Part shown: positions 1 through 12,232 of the stretch, piece by piece | Layout of the letters: each line of letters opens with the position of its first letter | Numbering within the stretch: position 1 is the stretch's first letter | Origin: Moringa oleifera | Lineage: Eukaryota > Streptophyta > Magnoliopsida > Brassicales > Moringaceae | Assembly: GCA_021397835.1 (NCBI GenBank) | Contig: JAJFZO010000287.1 | Span: forward strand, 932,501 to 996,500 | Direction of reading: 5' to 3' | Length of the DNA stretch: 64,000 nt | Notes under the pieces: generated by a model | What the model saw: only the letters and a program-made list of their open reading frames with translations | Database searches by the model: none | Told to the model about the DNA's origin: nothing | Translations under genes and position numbers: made by a program

Positions 1-437
1 CTAATCGTTTGATCAAAAATGCTCCTTTTGAAGTTGTCTATACTAGTATTCCAAGGCATACATTGGATTTGCTTTGTCTATCTTCTTTTCCTAATGCTAA
101 CCCTAATGCTGAGGAGTTTGTAGAGTGAATTCAACAGATTCATCATGAGATGAAAAAGAAATTAGATGAGGCTAATCTTTGTTATAAGATTGCTGCAGAC
201 CAGTTTAAGTTATTTAATGAAGGTGATCTGGTGATGATTCATCTTCGAAAGCATCGTTTTCCTATTGGCACATACAATAAGCTTAAAGATAAGGTCGGTC
301 CTTTTCGTGTCCTTCAAAAGATTAGTGATAATGCTTACAAGATCGATCTTTCAGATGATATGAATATTTTCAATACTTTCAATATTGTTAATATCTTTGA
401 GTATTTTCCCTCAGATGAGTTTTCTTTGCACTCATAA
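1..437 (+). pseudogene. Ty3/gypsy polyprotein, integrase C-terminal end (partial, one stop)
   Basis: The frame starting at base 3 reads the end of a Ty3/gypsy Pol polyprotein. It has the block after the integrase core (SPFEVVY-like, here APFEVVYTS), then QQIHHEMKKKLDEAN, GDLVMIHLRKHRFP, GTYNKLKDKVGPFRVLQKI, and a terminal FNIVNIFEYFP. These blocks are typical of the C-terminal tail of plant gypsy integrases. An in-frame TGA near 126-128 replaces a codon just before IQQIHH, so the copy is dead. The rest of the element lies left of the window. The stop at 435-437 is followed after 39 bp by the element's 3' LTR. A short relative with the same post-pol sequence sits at 45898-47665. Confidence 0.88.
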
Positions 438-476
438 AACTCGAAAGCAAGTTTTCTTCAAAGTGAAAAGGATCGA

Positions 477-817
477 TGTAGTACACATTAATATATCATC
501 CTATTTTGATTAGATATCTTAGTTTCTTACTCTTTCAAGTTTCTCATTTCTAGTTTAAGTCAGTTTTCTATTCTTTCAAGTTTTACGTTTACCCAATTTC
601 TTATTCTTTCAAGTTTTTTATTTCTAGTTTAAGATGGTTTCCTATCCTTTTTATATTTCTTATTCTTAGTTTATTTTCTTGCATTATTTAAGGACTTATT
701 GTAATGGTTTGAGGAGTTGAATATAATTTATCAAAATTTTCTCTAAAAGTTTAACGTTTGAGTTTATTCTTTAATTTTATTTCGCTTTTCTTTCGAAGCA
801 AACCTTTTGCTGCACTA
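477..817 (+). repeat. 3' LTR of the gypsy element
   Basis: This stretch begins TGTAGTACACATTAA and ends near GCTGCACTA. It matches the two LTRs at 45898-46257 and 47307-47665 along its length. It is about 18 bp shorter than they are: a segment between two TATTT repeats, present in the other copies, is missing near its left end. It follows directly on the end of pol, as a 3' LTR should. Confidence 0.85.
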
Positions 818-2929
818 AGTTCCAATGAGTCTCTCAATTCAAATATAACATTTTAGTACATGGAACTTTCAATTATTTAGCTATTTTTTTTTTCAAACTT
901 TTCTATTATTTGAGGAGTAGCTAACCAAAATGCTACACTATCTCTAATTTCTCAAAAGTACATCATAAATAATAGACAACCCATCATTCATATGTGCACA
1001 GCACCTCAAATGCTAAATCTCCCCATCACATAAAAGATCATCAAACATTTTTTTTTTTTAGTATTGAAATTATACCATCATTAGAAGAACAATTATCTAC
1101 CATAATTGTAAAAATTTTGGTCTTAATGTTTCACTTTGTTAAACCATCCATCAAATGTTTGGCAATTCTTCTTTGGTATAAGGAGCTAGCACATAAACAA
1201 ACTTGTATATTGCCAAATATGAATTAATAATTTAATAAAAATTTAAGATTAACAAATTAAATGTACAATTATATTAAATATAAAATATAAAAATTAACAT
1301 ACCTCAAAATACATCTTTGTAACACACATAACTTATCAAGGTAGTGATAACTATTTAGCTCTTGAGCTTCTCAAATTCTTTATATAACTTTTCAAATTCC
1401 ATGTCTTTCTTGATAGTGTTGTGAGACACCATCTTAAAAAGAGGTTAGAGACTAGAAATAAACCTCTTAAATTTTATATGACCTACTAATGAAAGATGAT
1501 ATTCATTTAATATTATTGTACATGCTAATTCTTTTCTTGATTTTTCTTGATGAAAAGTGAAGTTTCCAAATTGAATCTTCCATCATTATCTCTATCAACT
1601 GATTTTTTTTTTTTTTTGCTTATTAAACATTTTGATTATGTCTTTACTGCATTTTTTTCACATTTTTCAAATGGCTATACAAAGACTTGGTTCTATTTTT
1701 ACTATTTAATTTTAGCTTTGACTTACAAAAATTACAAGTTGTCCAATCATTTTTATCCTTAATAGTTCTATTAAAATGCTTCCAAACGGAAGATATTAAC
1801 TTTTTTTTTCTCATACTTGAAAGGATTGATTTTTCAAAAGTAGTAGTAGGTTTGAAAGTTTGAAAATATTAGTGGGGTTGAATACTAAGAGTAATTGGTA
1901 CATTGGAATTATTATGGAATGGTTGAGTACCTCTATAAGTCTCAACATATTCATTGGTATCTATGGTTGACTTGTGAACCTAAACAATAATTAAACTTCA
2001 ACAAGTTAATAAATTAATCACCATAACTATTGAATAAATTATAAGTTGATTCTTTTGAAAGTAAACATGAATCATAATGTAACTAATCACTATAGAAATC
2101 AACATATTTTTTCATATTTAAAAAAGTGCATCATGTAGATAAGTTGATACATACTGGTGAATGACTATTCTACATTCCAAAAATAAGATTGTTTTAATCA
2201 TTTGAAAGAAATTAATATGAAGTTACCAAGTTAGATAAAGATATCCTAGTTATTTTTTTATCAAAGGAAAAAAGTATCTGTAACTTCTCTTGTATGCACT
2301 TTCATGAATTTTAGAAAGCCTAATTTAAACTTAAATTTCAAGATGCTGAGAAGACAAAAAATAAAAAATAAAAACATGAAAAGGGTTTTTACAAAACCAT
2401 TAGGTAAAATGACATTTTTCTAAAAAAGTGCTAACCATGTCCTCATTCATTTATGTTTTCTATTAAATGACAGGAAGATAATATATAGGTTATGATTCAT
2501 TTTCCTCGAAAAACATTACTAAAGTCTCAATTCATCATTTAAACAAACTATTTGAAAAATTCAAATAAATTTATGATTCTTACTCAAAGTATTTGTAATT
2601 CTTTTTCAAACTTTGTATTTTATGTTAAATTTAAAGATGAGCATATGCTAAGATTTGAGAAGATAAAAAAATAAAATAAAAATGGTTTTACAAAAATATC
2701 AAGTAAAGTGACATTCTTTTAGAAAAATACTATCTAAATCTTAATTCATTTGTTTTTTTTTTTAATGTTAAATCTCAAGATGTGCCTAAATATAAATTAT
2801 AGCTCAACCTAATAGAAATTTAACATTGAAATCAAGGAAAAGTTTTGCATCTACGATGAAAAAGCATACCTTGAAAAGTGAAAATGTTTACGAATGAGGT
2901 TAACAGGAGATGAATATGGGTTAGGAATG
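818..2929. other. AT-rich intergenic DNA with a diverged direct repeat
   Basis: I recognise no gene here. Short open frames (994-1227, 1547-1762) are low-complexity and resemble no family I know. Two diverged direct copies lie around 2320-2500 and 2620-2775. They share the order AAATTTCAAGATG-like, GAGAAGA(C/T)AAAAAATAAAA, GGTTTTTACAAAA, AAAGTGACATT and TTCATTTGT. They look like an old local duplication or a piece of a dispersed repeat. Confidence 0.4.
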
Positions 2930-3470
2930 ACTCGAAGAAGCAACTGTTATTTATATTCGAGAGAGAGCCACTAGTATTGATAAAATAAGAAAGAGGTGAG
3001 TGAGTGGCTGTAGTTCTATTTAAATGAAACCCTAATTAAATTAAAATGATATCGTTTTGGTTTAATTAAAAAAATAATGGGTTTTAAATTTGAGTATCTT
3101 CTATCCGTGTTCAATTATTTAAATTAGTTCTGATAATAGATACCTTAAAACTTGAATTCAAATTTTATTTGAATTCGATTTGAGTATTATAAGTAAAACT
3201 CAAACTCATTTAAAAAATATCAAATTTGTTTCATTAAAATTTAATCAAATGAAAATCTCAAATAAATTCGACCAATTGCCATCCTCATGCCTAACTAATT
3301 AGGACGAGGCAAGGCATTTCCTCGCTTCCCTACTCTTCTTCTAGAAGGAACCTTACAGGACAACCTTTAAATTTTCAATTTACCTATTCTCAAGGTTCAG
3401 CAGTAGGTCAAACCGGGTTGGGTCAAATCGGTTCCTAAACTCACGGGTTGACCCATTTAAAAAAGGTTTG
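2930..3470. repeat. Possible non-autonomous DNA-transposon (MITE-like) remnants
   Basis: The block at about 3060-3290 is built of GAATTC, AAACTCAAACTCA and GAATTCGATTTGAGT-type words and ends in TTGCCATCCTC. That is a style common in short hAT-type elements of dicots, whose ends often read GGATGGCAA. A second block at 3395-3470 carries GGTCAAACCGGGTTGGGTC and ACGGGTTGACCC, another typical repetitive motif. I could not define terminal repeats or target duplications, so the call is tentative. Confidence 0.3.
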
Positions 3471-4565
3471 ATGAAAATTTTAAATTATGAGTAACATGGA
3501 CTTAAAAAATAAGAACTTCATGGTGTTTCCACTGAGTTTAATTCATCATTATATTTTTGAATTATTTTATTAAAATTTAAATAAATAGTTTTAATATATA
3601 AAATAAATGATAATAAATTATTAAATTAAAATTTTAAGATATATTTACTTATTCATGATAAGAATAAACATGATTTAAAACAAATATCAATTAAAGTGGA
3701 TATGAATCAAAATGATAAGTTGTTTATTTGAGTTCTAATAATTCACAGATTATAAATTTCATTAGTATATTTACTTACATTTGAAATTAAAATAAATGGC
3801 TATAAATTTATTTAAATATTATTTATATTTTTAATTAAAAATTATATATTTTAATAATTTTTATAATTACTAAATAATATAAATAAATATTTTTTAAAAT
3901 TTTAAAATATTAAATATTAAGTTTTTATTTAATAAATAATATTTTTATTAAAAATAATTAATTTATATCACTTAATCATAAATTATAATATATGATTACC
4001 CACAGATAAAATAAAATTTTAAATAAAAATATGCAATAAATAACATGAAATTTTTAATTTTTTTATTTTATTTATAAATTAAAAATAAATAATAAAATAA
4101 TAATTAATCTTAACATTCAGGAAATGTCACTCTTGACAACAAACTGGAGATTGTGACTTTTTCCTACTTTTTAAATTCATTTATATACTTATATTTTTTT
4201 ATAATAAAAATAATAATAAAATATAAATTTTATTTTGATTTTTTTAAATTTCACAATCTTAATTAATAAATATACTGTTATAAATATCAAATATACAATA
4301 AATTTAGCAAGTAGAAATGGAATAAATGATTCAATATAAAATAAAATTTGAATACATAAAATTAATCATAAAGTTTAAAATTATATATATTTAATAAAAA
4401 TAAACAAATTAGATGAAGTTAGATTTATTTTATAAAATAAAATAAACTTTGATAAATATTTAAAAAATTAAATTATATATATTCATTATATTATTAAAAT
4501 TTTTATTAATTAATTATATTTATAAAATTTATTACATTAAATTTAATTAAATATAAATAAATTAA
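3471..4565. other. Extremely AT-rich spacer
   Basis: About 1.1 kb made almost only of A and T, with runs such as TAAATATTATTTATATTTTTAA. No coding frame, RNA gene or terminal repeat is visible. It may be a matrix-attachment-like or decayed repeat region; nothing functional can be claimed. Confidence 0.6.
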
Positions 4566-4994
4566 TGCATTCACCCTATTTATACCATAAGACAAATGGC
4601 CATGAGGGTGATCCAGAATTGAATGGACAATATCGGAAAAGAAAATTAAGACCATGGCTCGAGGTGCCACGTTTCACAGACGTGCTGTAATTGTGGTCCC
4701 AAGCACTTTTCACTGACCAAGTCTTAAATGAGCCGATAGATAGATTTGACTCTCTGATGGCAAGCTCGCCGGAAATCAGCCGGAACCTGTGTGCAGTCAA
4801 GCAGTAAGATAATGATGACGGCTACTCTTCACTCTCCCACCTCTTTTGGAATCTGTGCCTCAGCCCACCATGGAGTCTCTAGGACATCGAGGAGTTGGAC
4901 GGTACGTTTCCCACTTCTTTGTTCCTCAACCTTCTTTATATTCAGACCGAGGGATCACTTTGATCTCGACTCTGATCTCTTCAACTACACATAG

Positions 4995-6112
4995 ATGATC
5001 GGCACGCCAGAAGCCATGAGGAATTCAGTCCTTGGGAAGAGGCTTGCTCAGGCTGACGCTAGCCCAGATGGTGTAAAGCTCGCGAAGGGAGCTGCCAGCT
5101 CCCCGAATGCTCAAACTACTTCTCACTGTGGTGCTGAGGACGTACAGGCACAGGTGGACCAGATCATTAGTGCCCAGAAATCCCCGGTTCAGGCCAAGGA
5201 AGTGGCTCCCGCGGAATCCTGTGTTCCGAAATTATGTCATCCAACAGACTCGCCCCTCAATCTCGAGGAGGCCTGCAAGCTATTGGGTAGGATGCTGGAT
5301 AGCTCGACCATCAACCTCGAAGAAATCTCGAAGCTACTGAGCAGGTTAGTGCCGGAGGTGAAGCGGGAGCGATGGAAGTTGGAGCGGGAGAGATGGAAGG
5401 TGAAGCAGGAGCGATCGAAGGACTTGAGCAAGGATCAACTGTTTGACGGATTTCTAACCTCTTTTGCAGTCGTGAGCATCATGTCCTGCTGGCCCACGGA
5501 GATTTTTCCTTTCGCGTCTGCATGACTGACTAGTCCTTTTATTGCTGTATACAGGTCGTGCAGGATGTCTTGGTGCTGGCGTTGACACTTCAGAAAACAT
5601 CTGAAAAACTGACAAAGGTGGAGGGGGTCAAGACAAACCTGTCCAAGGTCGTGAAGGACCAAGCTGCCACAATCGAGACACTACAGCGCAAGCTCAAAGA
5701 TGTAGAGGACAAGGCGGCAGAAGCCTTCCAGGCTCATACACTACAGATGCGCGATTTGCTAGCCGGTCGCAAAGTGGACATAGAGTTGGCTCGCGAAAGA
5801 GCCGTGGAAGAGGACCGAGGATCTCCTGCTTTTAAGCAGGACGCCACCAGCTATTCTGAAACTATGTTTATTCTTGCAAGGCGAGACTCGAAAAATGAAA
5901 TTCAGAAGGTGTATCCCGACTTAGACCTGAGCTTTTTCATGGTTGGAGACGACAAGGAGGACGAGTACGAGGATAAGGAGGAGGAAGATGATGCTAGGAA
6001 GGTATCTGCTCCTGTGGTGGAGGACTTGCCTGCAGACGGAGCCACGCATGAAGCTCCACCAGCTGAAGCAGTGGAGGCGGCTGCTGAGGACAAGCCTCTT
6101 GGTGCTCAGTAG
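4995..6112 (+). CDS. Unrecognised GC-rich two-block gene; resembles plant transposon-associated coiled-coil protein
   Basis: Two open blocks, 4995-5525 and 5555-6112, have much higher GC than their surroundings. The join is probably an intron: a weak GTTTGA donor near 5439 and a clear TATACAG acceptor at 5554, with CTCTTTTGCAG at 5460-5470 as an alternative acceptor. The first block opens MIGTPEAMRNSVLGKRL and has charged repeats (ERWKLERERWKVKQERSK). The second is a coiled coil (SKVVKDQAATIETLQRKL) followed by YPDLDLSFF and a very acidic tail ending at TAG 6110-6112. A coiled coil, then a YPDLDxSF-like motif and an acidic tail, recalls the C-terminal part of plant 'putative gypsy-type transposon' proteins; this is from memory. 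Upstream, 4580-4800 carries another open stretch ending FDSLMASSPEISRNLCAVK before a GTAAGA donor, so a 5' exon may exist. It is either a fragment of a TE gene or a host gene derived from one. Function unknown. Confidence 0.45.
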
Positions 6113-7204
6113 GTTACGATGATGAAGCAGTTGCCCATGACGCCCTGTCGATGTTTAAGTGTTTCTGGCCGAGTTTTTTTATTTTGTTGGGATGAATCTG
6201 GCCCAGTATTTTGTGCTTTGTTTTGAGGATGTAGTTTGCAAATCCTTGTTTTATAAAACCAGTTTCCTCTTTTGCTTTGCATGTTTATATTTACACCTAA
6301 ATCAACTTGGATGTTGATGGCGGGGAAATATTATTTTTAAAATCATTAAATCACGAAATCAATAATATTGTATTAAATTTGATATTTATTATTTATATCA
6401 AATATATTTTTTAAATTTATATTATCTTATTAAATATTAAATTTGGCAGCCTCATGAGATTAAAGTACTAAGAGATATGGACTTAAAAGTAAGCTTTCCA
6501 ATGTCAATATAAAGAATTTTTTAAAGATTTCTCTATAAGAGTTTGAATTATCTAGTTGATGCAAGAGGTATGTAAATTGTGAGGGTTTTTTTTTTTTTTT
6601 TCATCATTTAAGGATCAAATGCATCATTTAAATGATTGACATTAAGGTCATCAACCAATCATTCTTGAAGACTTTTTTAATATGAAACATGTAGTTAGTG
6701 GAATGTAATTGAATGATATTTTAGGTTATTAAAAATTAAGTGAAGTATCCTTAAGAGTCCATTTTTTTATTTGATTAAGACACATAATCAAATTATTATA
6801 GTTTGTTGTTTATTTCATAATTTTATGAAGAAGTAGGTGAGTTTTGATCATGTTGAAGTTGATGGAAGTGAACATCTTCATATCAGTATAGTAGTTAAAG
6901 GAAGATCTAGGAACATCTTCAATCGAAAATGATGCTTGGAATAATTGGAGATTAGAATTAGCTAACCAAATGTTTGAAAAATGGTAAACTTCGAGGTAAA
7001 ATAAAGATTAAAATTATTTTATTGTAGTTTGTTTCTTATTGAAATGTTTTGTTTTATTTTTGGATATACTAATTGTTATTTTAAATGCACTTTTATCATA
7101 TAAATAAAACTTGATATTTTTTCATGTAAAACTACTTTAATTATGTTCGTTCTTTTTTAATTGTGTTTAATTATTCTATCTTCAAGTATTTGGTGTATGA
7201 TAAA
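6113..7204. other. Intergenic, no gene seen
   Basis: The first 150 bp after the stop could be a 3' UTR, with T-rich runs and a TTTTATAAAA block near 6250. The rest is AT-rich with no recognisable frame. Confidence 0.5.
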
Positions 7205-7953
7205 ATGGCAAAGGCTATTTCAACCTCACTTGTTGAGTCTCAAAGTTCAAAACAAACAAACATGAAGTGGACTTTTAAAGATGATGTTGTGCTAGTATCA
7301 TACATGGTTGACTTACACAATATCGAAACATATAATGCACATGACGACTTTAAAGCTAGTTATTTATTAAAGCTTGAAAGAATGATGAGAAAAAAATTAC
7401 CAAATGCAAACATTAAAAGGTAACCTCACATAGAAACTAGTATTAAGACTTTGAAAAAAGATTAGAGTATTATATTTGATATGGTGCAAGGAAATTGTAG
7501 TAGTGGTTTTGGATGGGATAGTCAAACAAATATGATCATTGTTGAAGATTCAATATGGGAATCATACTTAATTGTAAGCATCTTTTATGAATTTTTTCAT
7601 CACTTTTATAATTATTTTCTTCTTATTCATGCAATTGATGTCGAGTATTTCTTTATTTCTTTTCTTTAAATGAGTTTTCTATGATTTATGCTAAGGACTG
7701 AGCAATGGGGCAATACGCACAAACTAATGTAGATATCTTTAAGAAAATCGCCTTAGATGAGAATGTTTGGTTAAATGAAGGCATTAAAGATGAAGTTCTA
7801 GTTGATCTTGGTTCAAATGACATGAATATCTCAAGTATTCAACTTCAAACATCATCATCAAAGAAGAAGAGAAAGGCAAATAAGGTTCATAATTCGATTA
7901 TTAATGGTACAACGTTATTGGCTAATAAGATAAGTGCAATAAAGAAAAGTTAA
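7205..7953 (+). pseudogene. Myb/SANT-like DNA-binding protein (PIF/Harbinger-associated type), broken
   Basis: The frame from ATG 7205 reads a Myb/SANT-like domain of the plant PF12776 type: MKWTFKDDVVLVSYMVDL, YLLKLERMMRKKLPNANIK, then PHIETSIKTLKKD, SGFGWDSQTNMIIVED and SIWESYL. The order and spacing match the family closely. Two in-frame stops interrupt it, a TAA at 7421-7423 and a TAG near 7463. A further open block at 7705-7953 (NVDIFKKIALDENVW, then SSSKKKRKANK) looks like the usual serine/lysine linker that follows the domain. Such proteins occur as DNA-binding partners encoded by PIF/Harbinger transposons and as host relatives. No nuclease ORF is seen nearby. The copy is inactive. Confidence 0.75.
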
Positions 7954-8436
7954 GTAATAGAATTGGGAGCGAAATGATACTCCAATGGAAAGTTCAATAA
8001 TTAAATGGAGCACTAGGTGATTAACGGATTGATAGAGGATAAAAAAGATATTGCTTTAAGCAAAATCCTTGATCATCCAAACCAAATTCTTGTGTTTTTT
8101 GAGTCTTCTACCTAGTTTAACACTTGGATGGGTGGGAAGGTTTTTTTTTTTTTTTTGTCCATTGAACATTATTATCATCATATGAATTTGTTGGCTAGTT
8201 AAGATGGATAGGAAGTGTCTTTTTGTTAAAGAACTTAATTTCATCATGGTTTGAACTTTCCTGTTAAAAAGGATCACTTTTGGACAACGTATTCTATTCT
8301 AATGTTGTAAGAAAAAAAAAACACCATTTGCAAGTTAATGTGTCTTTTATTTCCTATCATACATGTCTTCTTAGATGGTTAATGTTTTATATAAATTAAT
8401 GGGATGATGTATTTGATCACTTCTTCATAACATTGC
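7954..8436. other. Intergenic, no gene seen
   Basis: AT-rich sequence between the SANT pseudogene and the LTR palindrome. It contains poly-T at about 8142-8158 and poly-A near 8312. The reverse frame at 8056-8277 is not recognisable. Confidence 0.5.
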
Positions 8437-9300
8437 TGATAGAACATATAATAGTCATATATATTATTATATTTTCTCATGTTTTTATTGGTTGTAAATG
8501 ATTAAATCTTGGATTTTGATTATGTTCTATATCTAGTAGGATGAATAAAGGAACTCAACTAAAATAGACTCAAATTCATTATTTGAAGATGAAAAGTTGG
8601 ATTTCAAGAGATGTGATGAATTAGAAGATGTCTTTGGATAAGGTGTTAGCACACCTAATAGCATTGGAATTCTATTGAACTATAACTTTATCTTTTATTT
8701 AAAATAGGATACTATGTCTAGGAATTATTATATAAAGAGGAGGCAGTTCCTTCAAAGGGTCATCGAGAGTTTATTTTCTATATTCATCTTTTCCTAGGTC
8801 TTTTTTCTTTTTATGGATTACTAAACATTTATTCCAGTCAAGAGATAATCGATAGTTTAATTCTTCAAGAATTATAAGATCTAACTGATTTTATTTGTTG
8901 TTTTATTGTTTCATTGTTTATATATCTTCTCTGCTTATTGAAAATATTATTTTGGTTGATTGTAACAAAAAAAAATCTTTATTTAATCATCAAAATAATA
9001 AATCACTAATTAAAATTTCAAATTCATAATTGTTTAAACGTTCAAATATAAGTGGTAAATAACATAGTTGATTGAAAAAAAATTTTAATTTATGTTATGA
9101 AGACATATAGTCTAGTTTAAATAAATCTACACATGTTTTTGTTGGTTAGAATTGGTAGTTTCTCTAATTTTTGATACTATTGATAAATTAAATCCTAAGA
9201 TTATATCTAGTGATATTTATTGATCAGAAAAACAATCAGAGATTGTATCCTAGTTATCAAATAAATAAGAAAAAAATAAGTTGTTAGGTTGTATCAATAA
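8437..9300 (+). repeat. Partial LTR of the Athila-like family, inverted relative to the neighbouring element
   Basis: It begins TGATAGAACATATAATAG, the 5' end of the LTR family whose full copy is at 20534-21729 (there on the minus strand). It runs collinearly through the LTR body (TCTTTGGATAAGGTGTTAGC, GTCATCGAGAGTTTATT, AGATCTAACTGATTTTATT, ATCAGAGATTGTATCC). It stops near 9300, before the last quarter of the LTR. It is the left arm of a palindrome with 9310-10254. Confidence 0.8.
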
Positions 9301-9309
9301 CCGTAATCT

Positions 9310-10254
9310 CCACTGAATTAGTTATAATTATTGGTGTGACTTAACATCCTGTTTTTTCTTACTTCTTTGATAACCAAGATACGATCTCTGATTATTTCTC
9401 TTGTTAATAAATAACTCTACATACGATTTTAAAATTTAATTTACCAACAGTATTAAGAATTAGATAAACTATCAATTTTAGCCAATAAACACATATGTAG
9501 GTTTATTTAAACTAGACTATATATCTTTATAACATAAATTAAAAACTTTTTTTTTTGTAATTAACTATGTTATTTATCACTTATATTAAAACGTTTAAAC
9601 AATTATAAATTTAAAGTTTTAATTAGTAATTTATTATTTTGATGATTAAATAAAGGATATTTTTTATTACAATTAACCAAAATAATATTTTCAATAAGTA
9701 TAAAAATATATAAAAAATAAAAAATAAAAAATAAATAAAATCAGTTAGATCTCATAATTCTCGAAGAATCAAATTTTTGATTATCCCTTGATTAGAATAG
9801 ATGTTTAACAATCCATAAAAAAGAAAAAAAAAAAGACCTAAAAAAAAAGAAAGGTAAAAAATAAACTCTCGATGTCTCTTTGAAGGAATTACCTCCTCTT
9901 TATAAAATAATTTCTAAATATGATACTATTTTAATTAAGAATCTTAAAGATAAATTAGGATAAAGATAAAATTTTGATAAATACTTTTTAAATAAAATAT
10001 AAAGTCATGGTTTATTAGAATTTTAATGCTATTAGGTGTATTAACAGCTTATCTAAAGACATTTTTTAATTCATTCACATCTCTTGGAATCCAACACTTC
10101 ATTTTCAAATAATGAATTTGAGTCCATCTTAGTTGAGTTTCTTAATTTACTTTACTAAATATAAAATATAGTCAAAATCTAAAATTTAATAATTTACAAC
10201 CGATAAAAACATGAGGAAATATAATAATATATATGAATATTATGCATTCTACTA
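9310..10254 (-). repeat. 3' LTR of the Athila-like element, truncated
   Basis: Collinear with the right LTR from its GCATTCTATCA end (here GCATTCTACTA, ending 10254) down to the block TCCACTGAATT at about 9310. The last roughly 250 bp, the 3' end of the LTR, are missing at the point where the inverted copy begins. Confidence 0.8.
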
Positions 10255-10277
10255 AATTCTTCCACACTTAAATAACA
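10255..10277 (-). promoter_or_regulatory. Polypurine tract of the Athila-like element
   Basis: On the minus strand the bases directly before the LTR read AAGTGTGGAAGAATT. This is a purine-rich stretch in the position where plus-strand priming occurs, and it resembles the GTGTGGGG tracts of Athila/Tat elements. Confidence 0.6.
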
Positions 10278-11940
10278 TGTACCCTCAAGCATGTAATAAT
10301 TCAAGTTCATCATCTCACCTCATCTTGCTTCCTTCTTCTTCCTTTGCTCATCTAAAATAATATATTTTTTTTCATGCATTAAAACATACATGATCAGTAA
10401 TCACCTCAGTGATTTTATTGAACTTAAAACGCATAAGATCTAATACTCTCTTCTTGGATTCAATCATTCACTTGAAGTGTTTTGGAAGAATATTTCAATA
10501 AGCTCTCAAGTCAATGCATAGAAATCTTTTATCATAGGCTTGCTTATATATCATGTATCTTTTACTAATGAATGAATTAAAATGCAAGAATCTAAGGGTT
10601 TTCAAACGGATGGTAACAAGGCTTAGATAAGGTATGATAAAGAGATTTTGGGTTGATGAAATTGAAAGAATCATACAAAACTTTTTCGCATAAAATTTTA
10701 TGATGTAACATCAAATGATTGCTTTAATCATATCGCACACATCCAAGTAATGAGAATTTGTACCATTTTTTTCTCAATCATTCTCAGGTTTTTTTTTTTA
10801 GATTTTATTTGTCTTTTCTTTTTTTTTCTTTAATCATTCTTAGATTTTTTTTTAAATTTTTTTTCAATATAACTTGGATTATTGATTCCTAATATTTAGC
10901 AATCTTGTCTAAGATAAGTGAAAGCTTCAAGTGAATAAATTCATGTAATCCTTCAATTCAAGGTTAAAACAAAAATCAAAAGAATGGTTTATTATGGCTT
11001 ATATCATGGTTAAATTCCAAAAAAAAGGCTAAGGCTCAAAGTTGGCTCTCTAAGGGTATATGAATATAGTAGGCTTTTCAAAGAAGGCTAAAGAAAATTG
11101 TTTTGACCTAAAAATCCTTATTGATTCAATGTATATAATCCTTCATAGGAATGATTGGACATGTATAACAAGCAAGTTCTAGAAAAAGCAACTATATATG
11201 ATACACATAAAGAAGAAAATTGAGCATAATGTAATATATGCTCATTGGCTCAAAACTCACTAAAAAGGTTTATACATGTTAGATCTCATATAATTTTTAA
11301 TTCAATATATCATCAAAAGCAACTAATCGTAGTATAATAAATGAGAATTCAAAATCATTTTCACACAATAAAACTTTTTCTTTTTTTTTTTTAGAACAAG
11401 CATTGGGAGAATCTAGAACTTAGGAGAGAAAAATTATAAACATGAATTAAATACCTTTTACAGTAAATTTTTCTTGGATTTATAATATTTTAAGAAAAAA
11501 TTGTTAAAAATGAAAAGTAAAAACAAATAGCATGTTAAAGACTCCCCACCACGCCTAAATCATACATTGTCCCCCATTTATCAAAAATAAATGCTCAACA
11601 ATGATAAAAGAATAAAAAAAGTAAAAAACTTCCCTGAATATACTGCGCGTCATAGAAACTTCATTTACTACTAAGGAGGTAAGAAAGCTGGATTGAATTT
11701 CATCTTTTTATAAAATGGTATCTGATCTGTTTTCATTCTTGACGACTGTTGTTAGGTGCATTCAAGTTGCTCATCATATTGCCCTTGAAAAAGTGTGATA
11801 TGCTTTCAACCATCGACCTTATCTCTTTTTCTTCTCTTTTCCTAAATAAAAAATCATAAAAACAAATCACTAAAGGAAAATTAAAAATTTGGGTCGCCTT
11901 CCAAGAAGCACCTTTTTTTAATGTCTTTGACTAGACGTTG
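10278..11940 (-). other. Non-coding 3' region of the Athila-like element
   Basis: About 1.7 kb between the end of pol and the polypurine tract. No open frame or env-like protein is visible. The sequence is AT-rich with several poly-T/poly-A runs (10790-10870, 11375-11392). A long non-coding or env-like stretch here is usual for this lineage. Confidence 0.55.
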
Positions 11941-11947
11941 TTGCTTC

Positions 11948-12232
11948 TTAATCATAAGTCGGATATTGTAAATCAATTTTATCAACATCATGTGCTTGAA
12001 ATCCTTCATGAAATGCCTTTCGACGATGGCCATTGACCTTAAAAATCTTAACGGTATCTAAACTTTGAATTTCAACTACACTATGAAAAAATACATTTGT
12101 AATAATAAAAGGTCTTAACCATCCTGAACGTAACTTACTCGAAAACAATTTTAAATTAAAATGATAAAGAATAGCCTTTTAGCCAATATAAAAAGTTTTT
12201 CTGGAAATCATGCAATCATGGATGGCCTTTGT
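11948..12232 (-). pseudogene. Integrase C-terminal end of Athila-like pol
   Basis: The minus-strand frame reads KLRSGWLRPFIITNVF, GAVEI-like VVEIQSLDT and FKVNGHRRKAF. This is the SH3/chromo-like tail of gypsy integrases (KLRSRWxGPF ... FKVNGxR). It is cut from the rest of the integrase by the hAT insertion, whose left target duplication starts at 12233. The stop lies at 11948. Confidence 0.8.
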
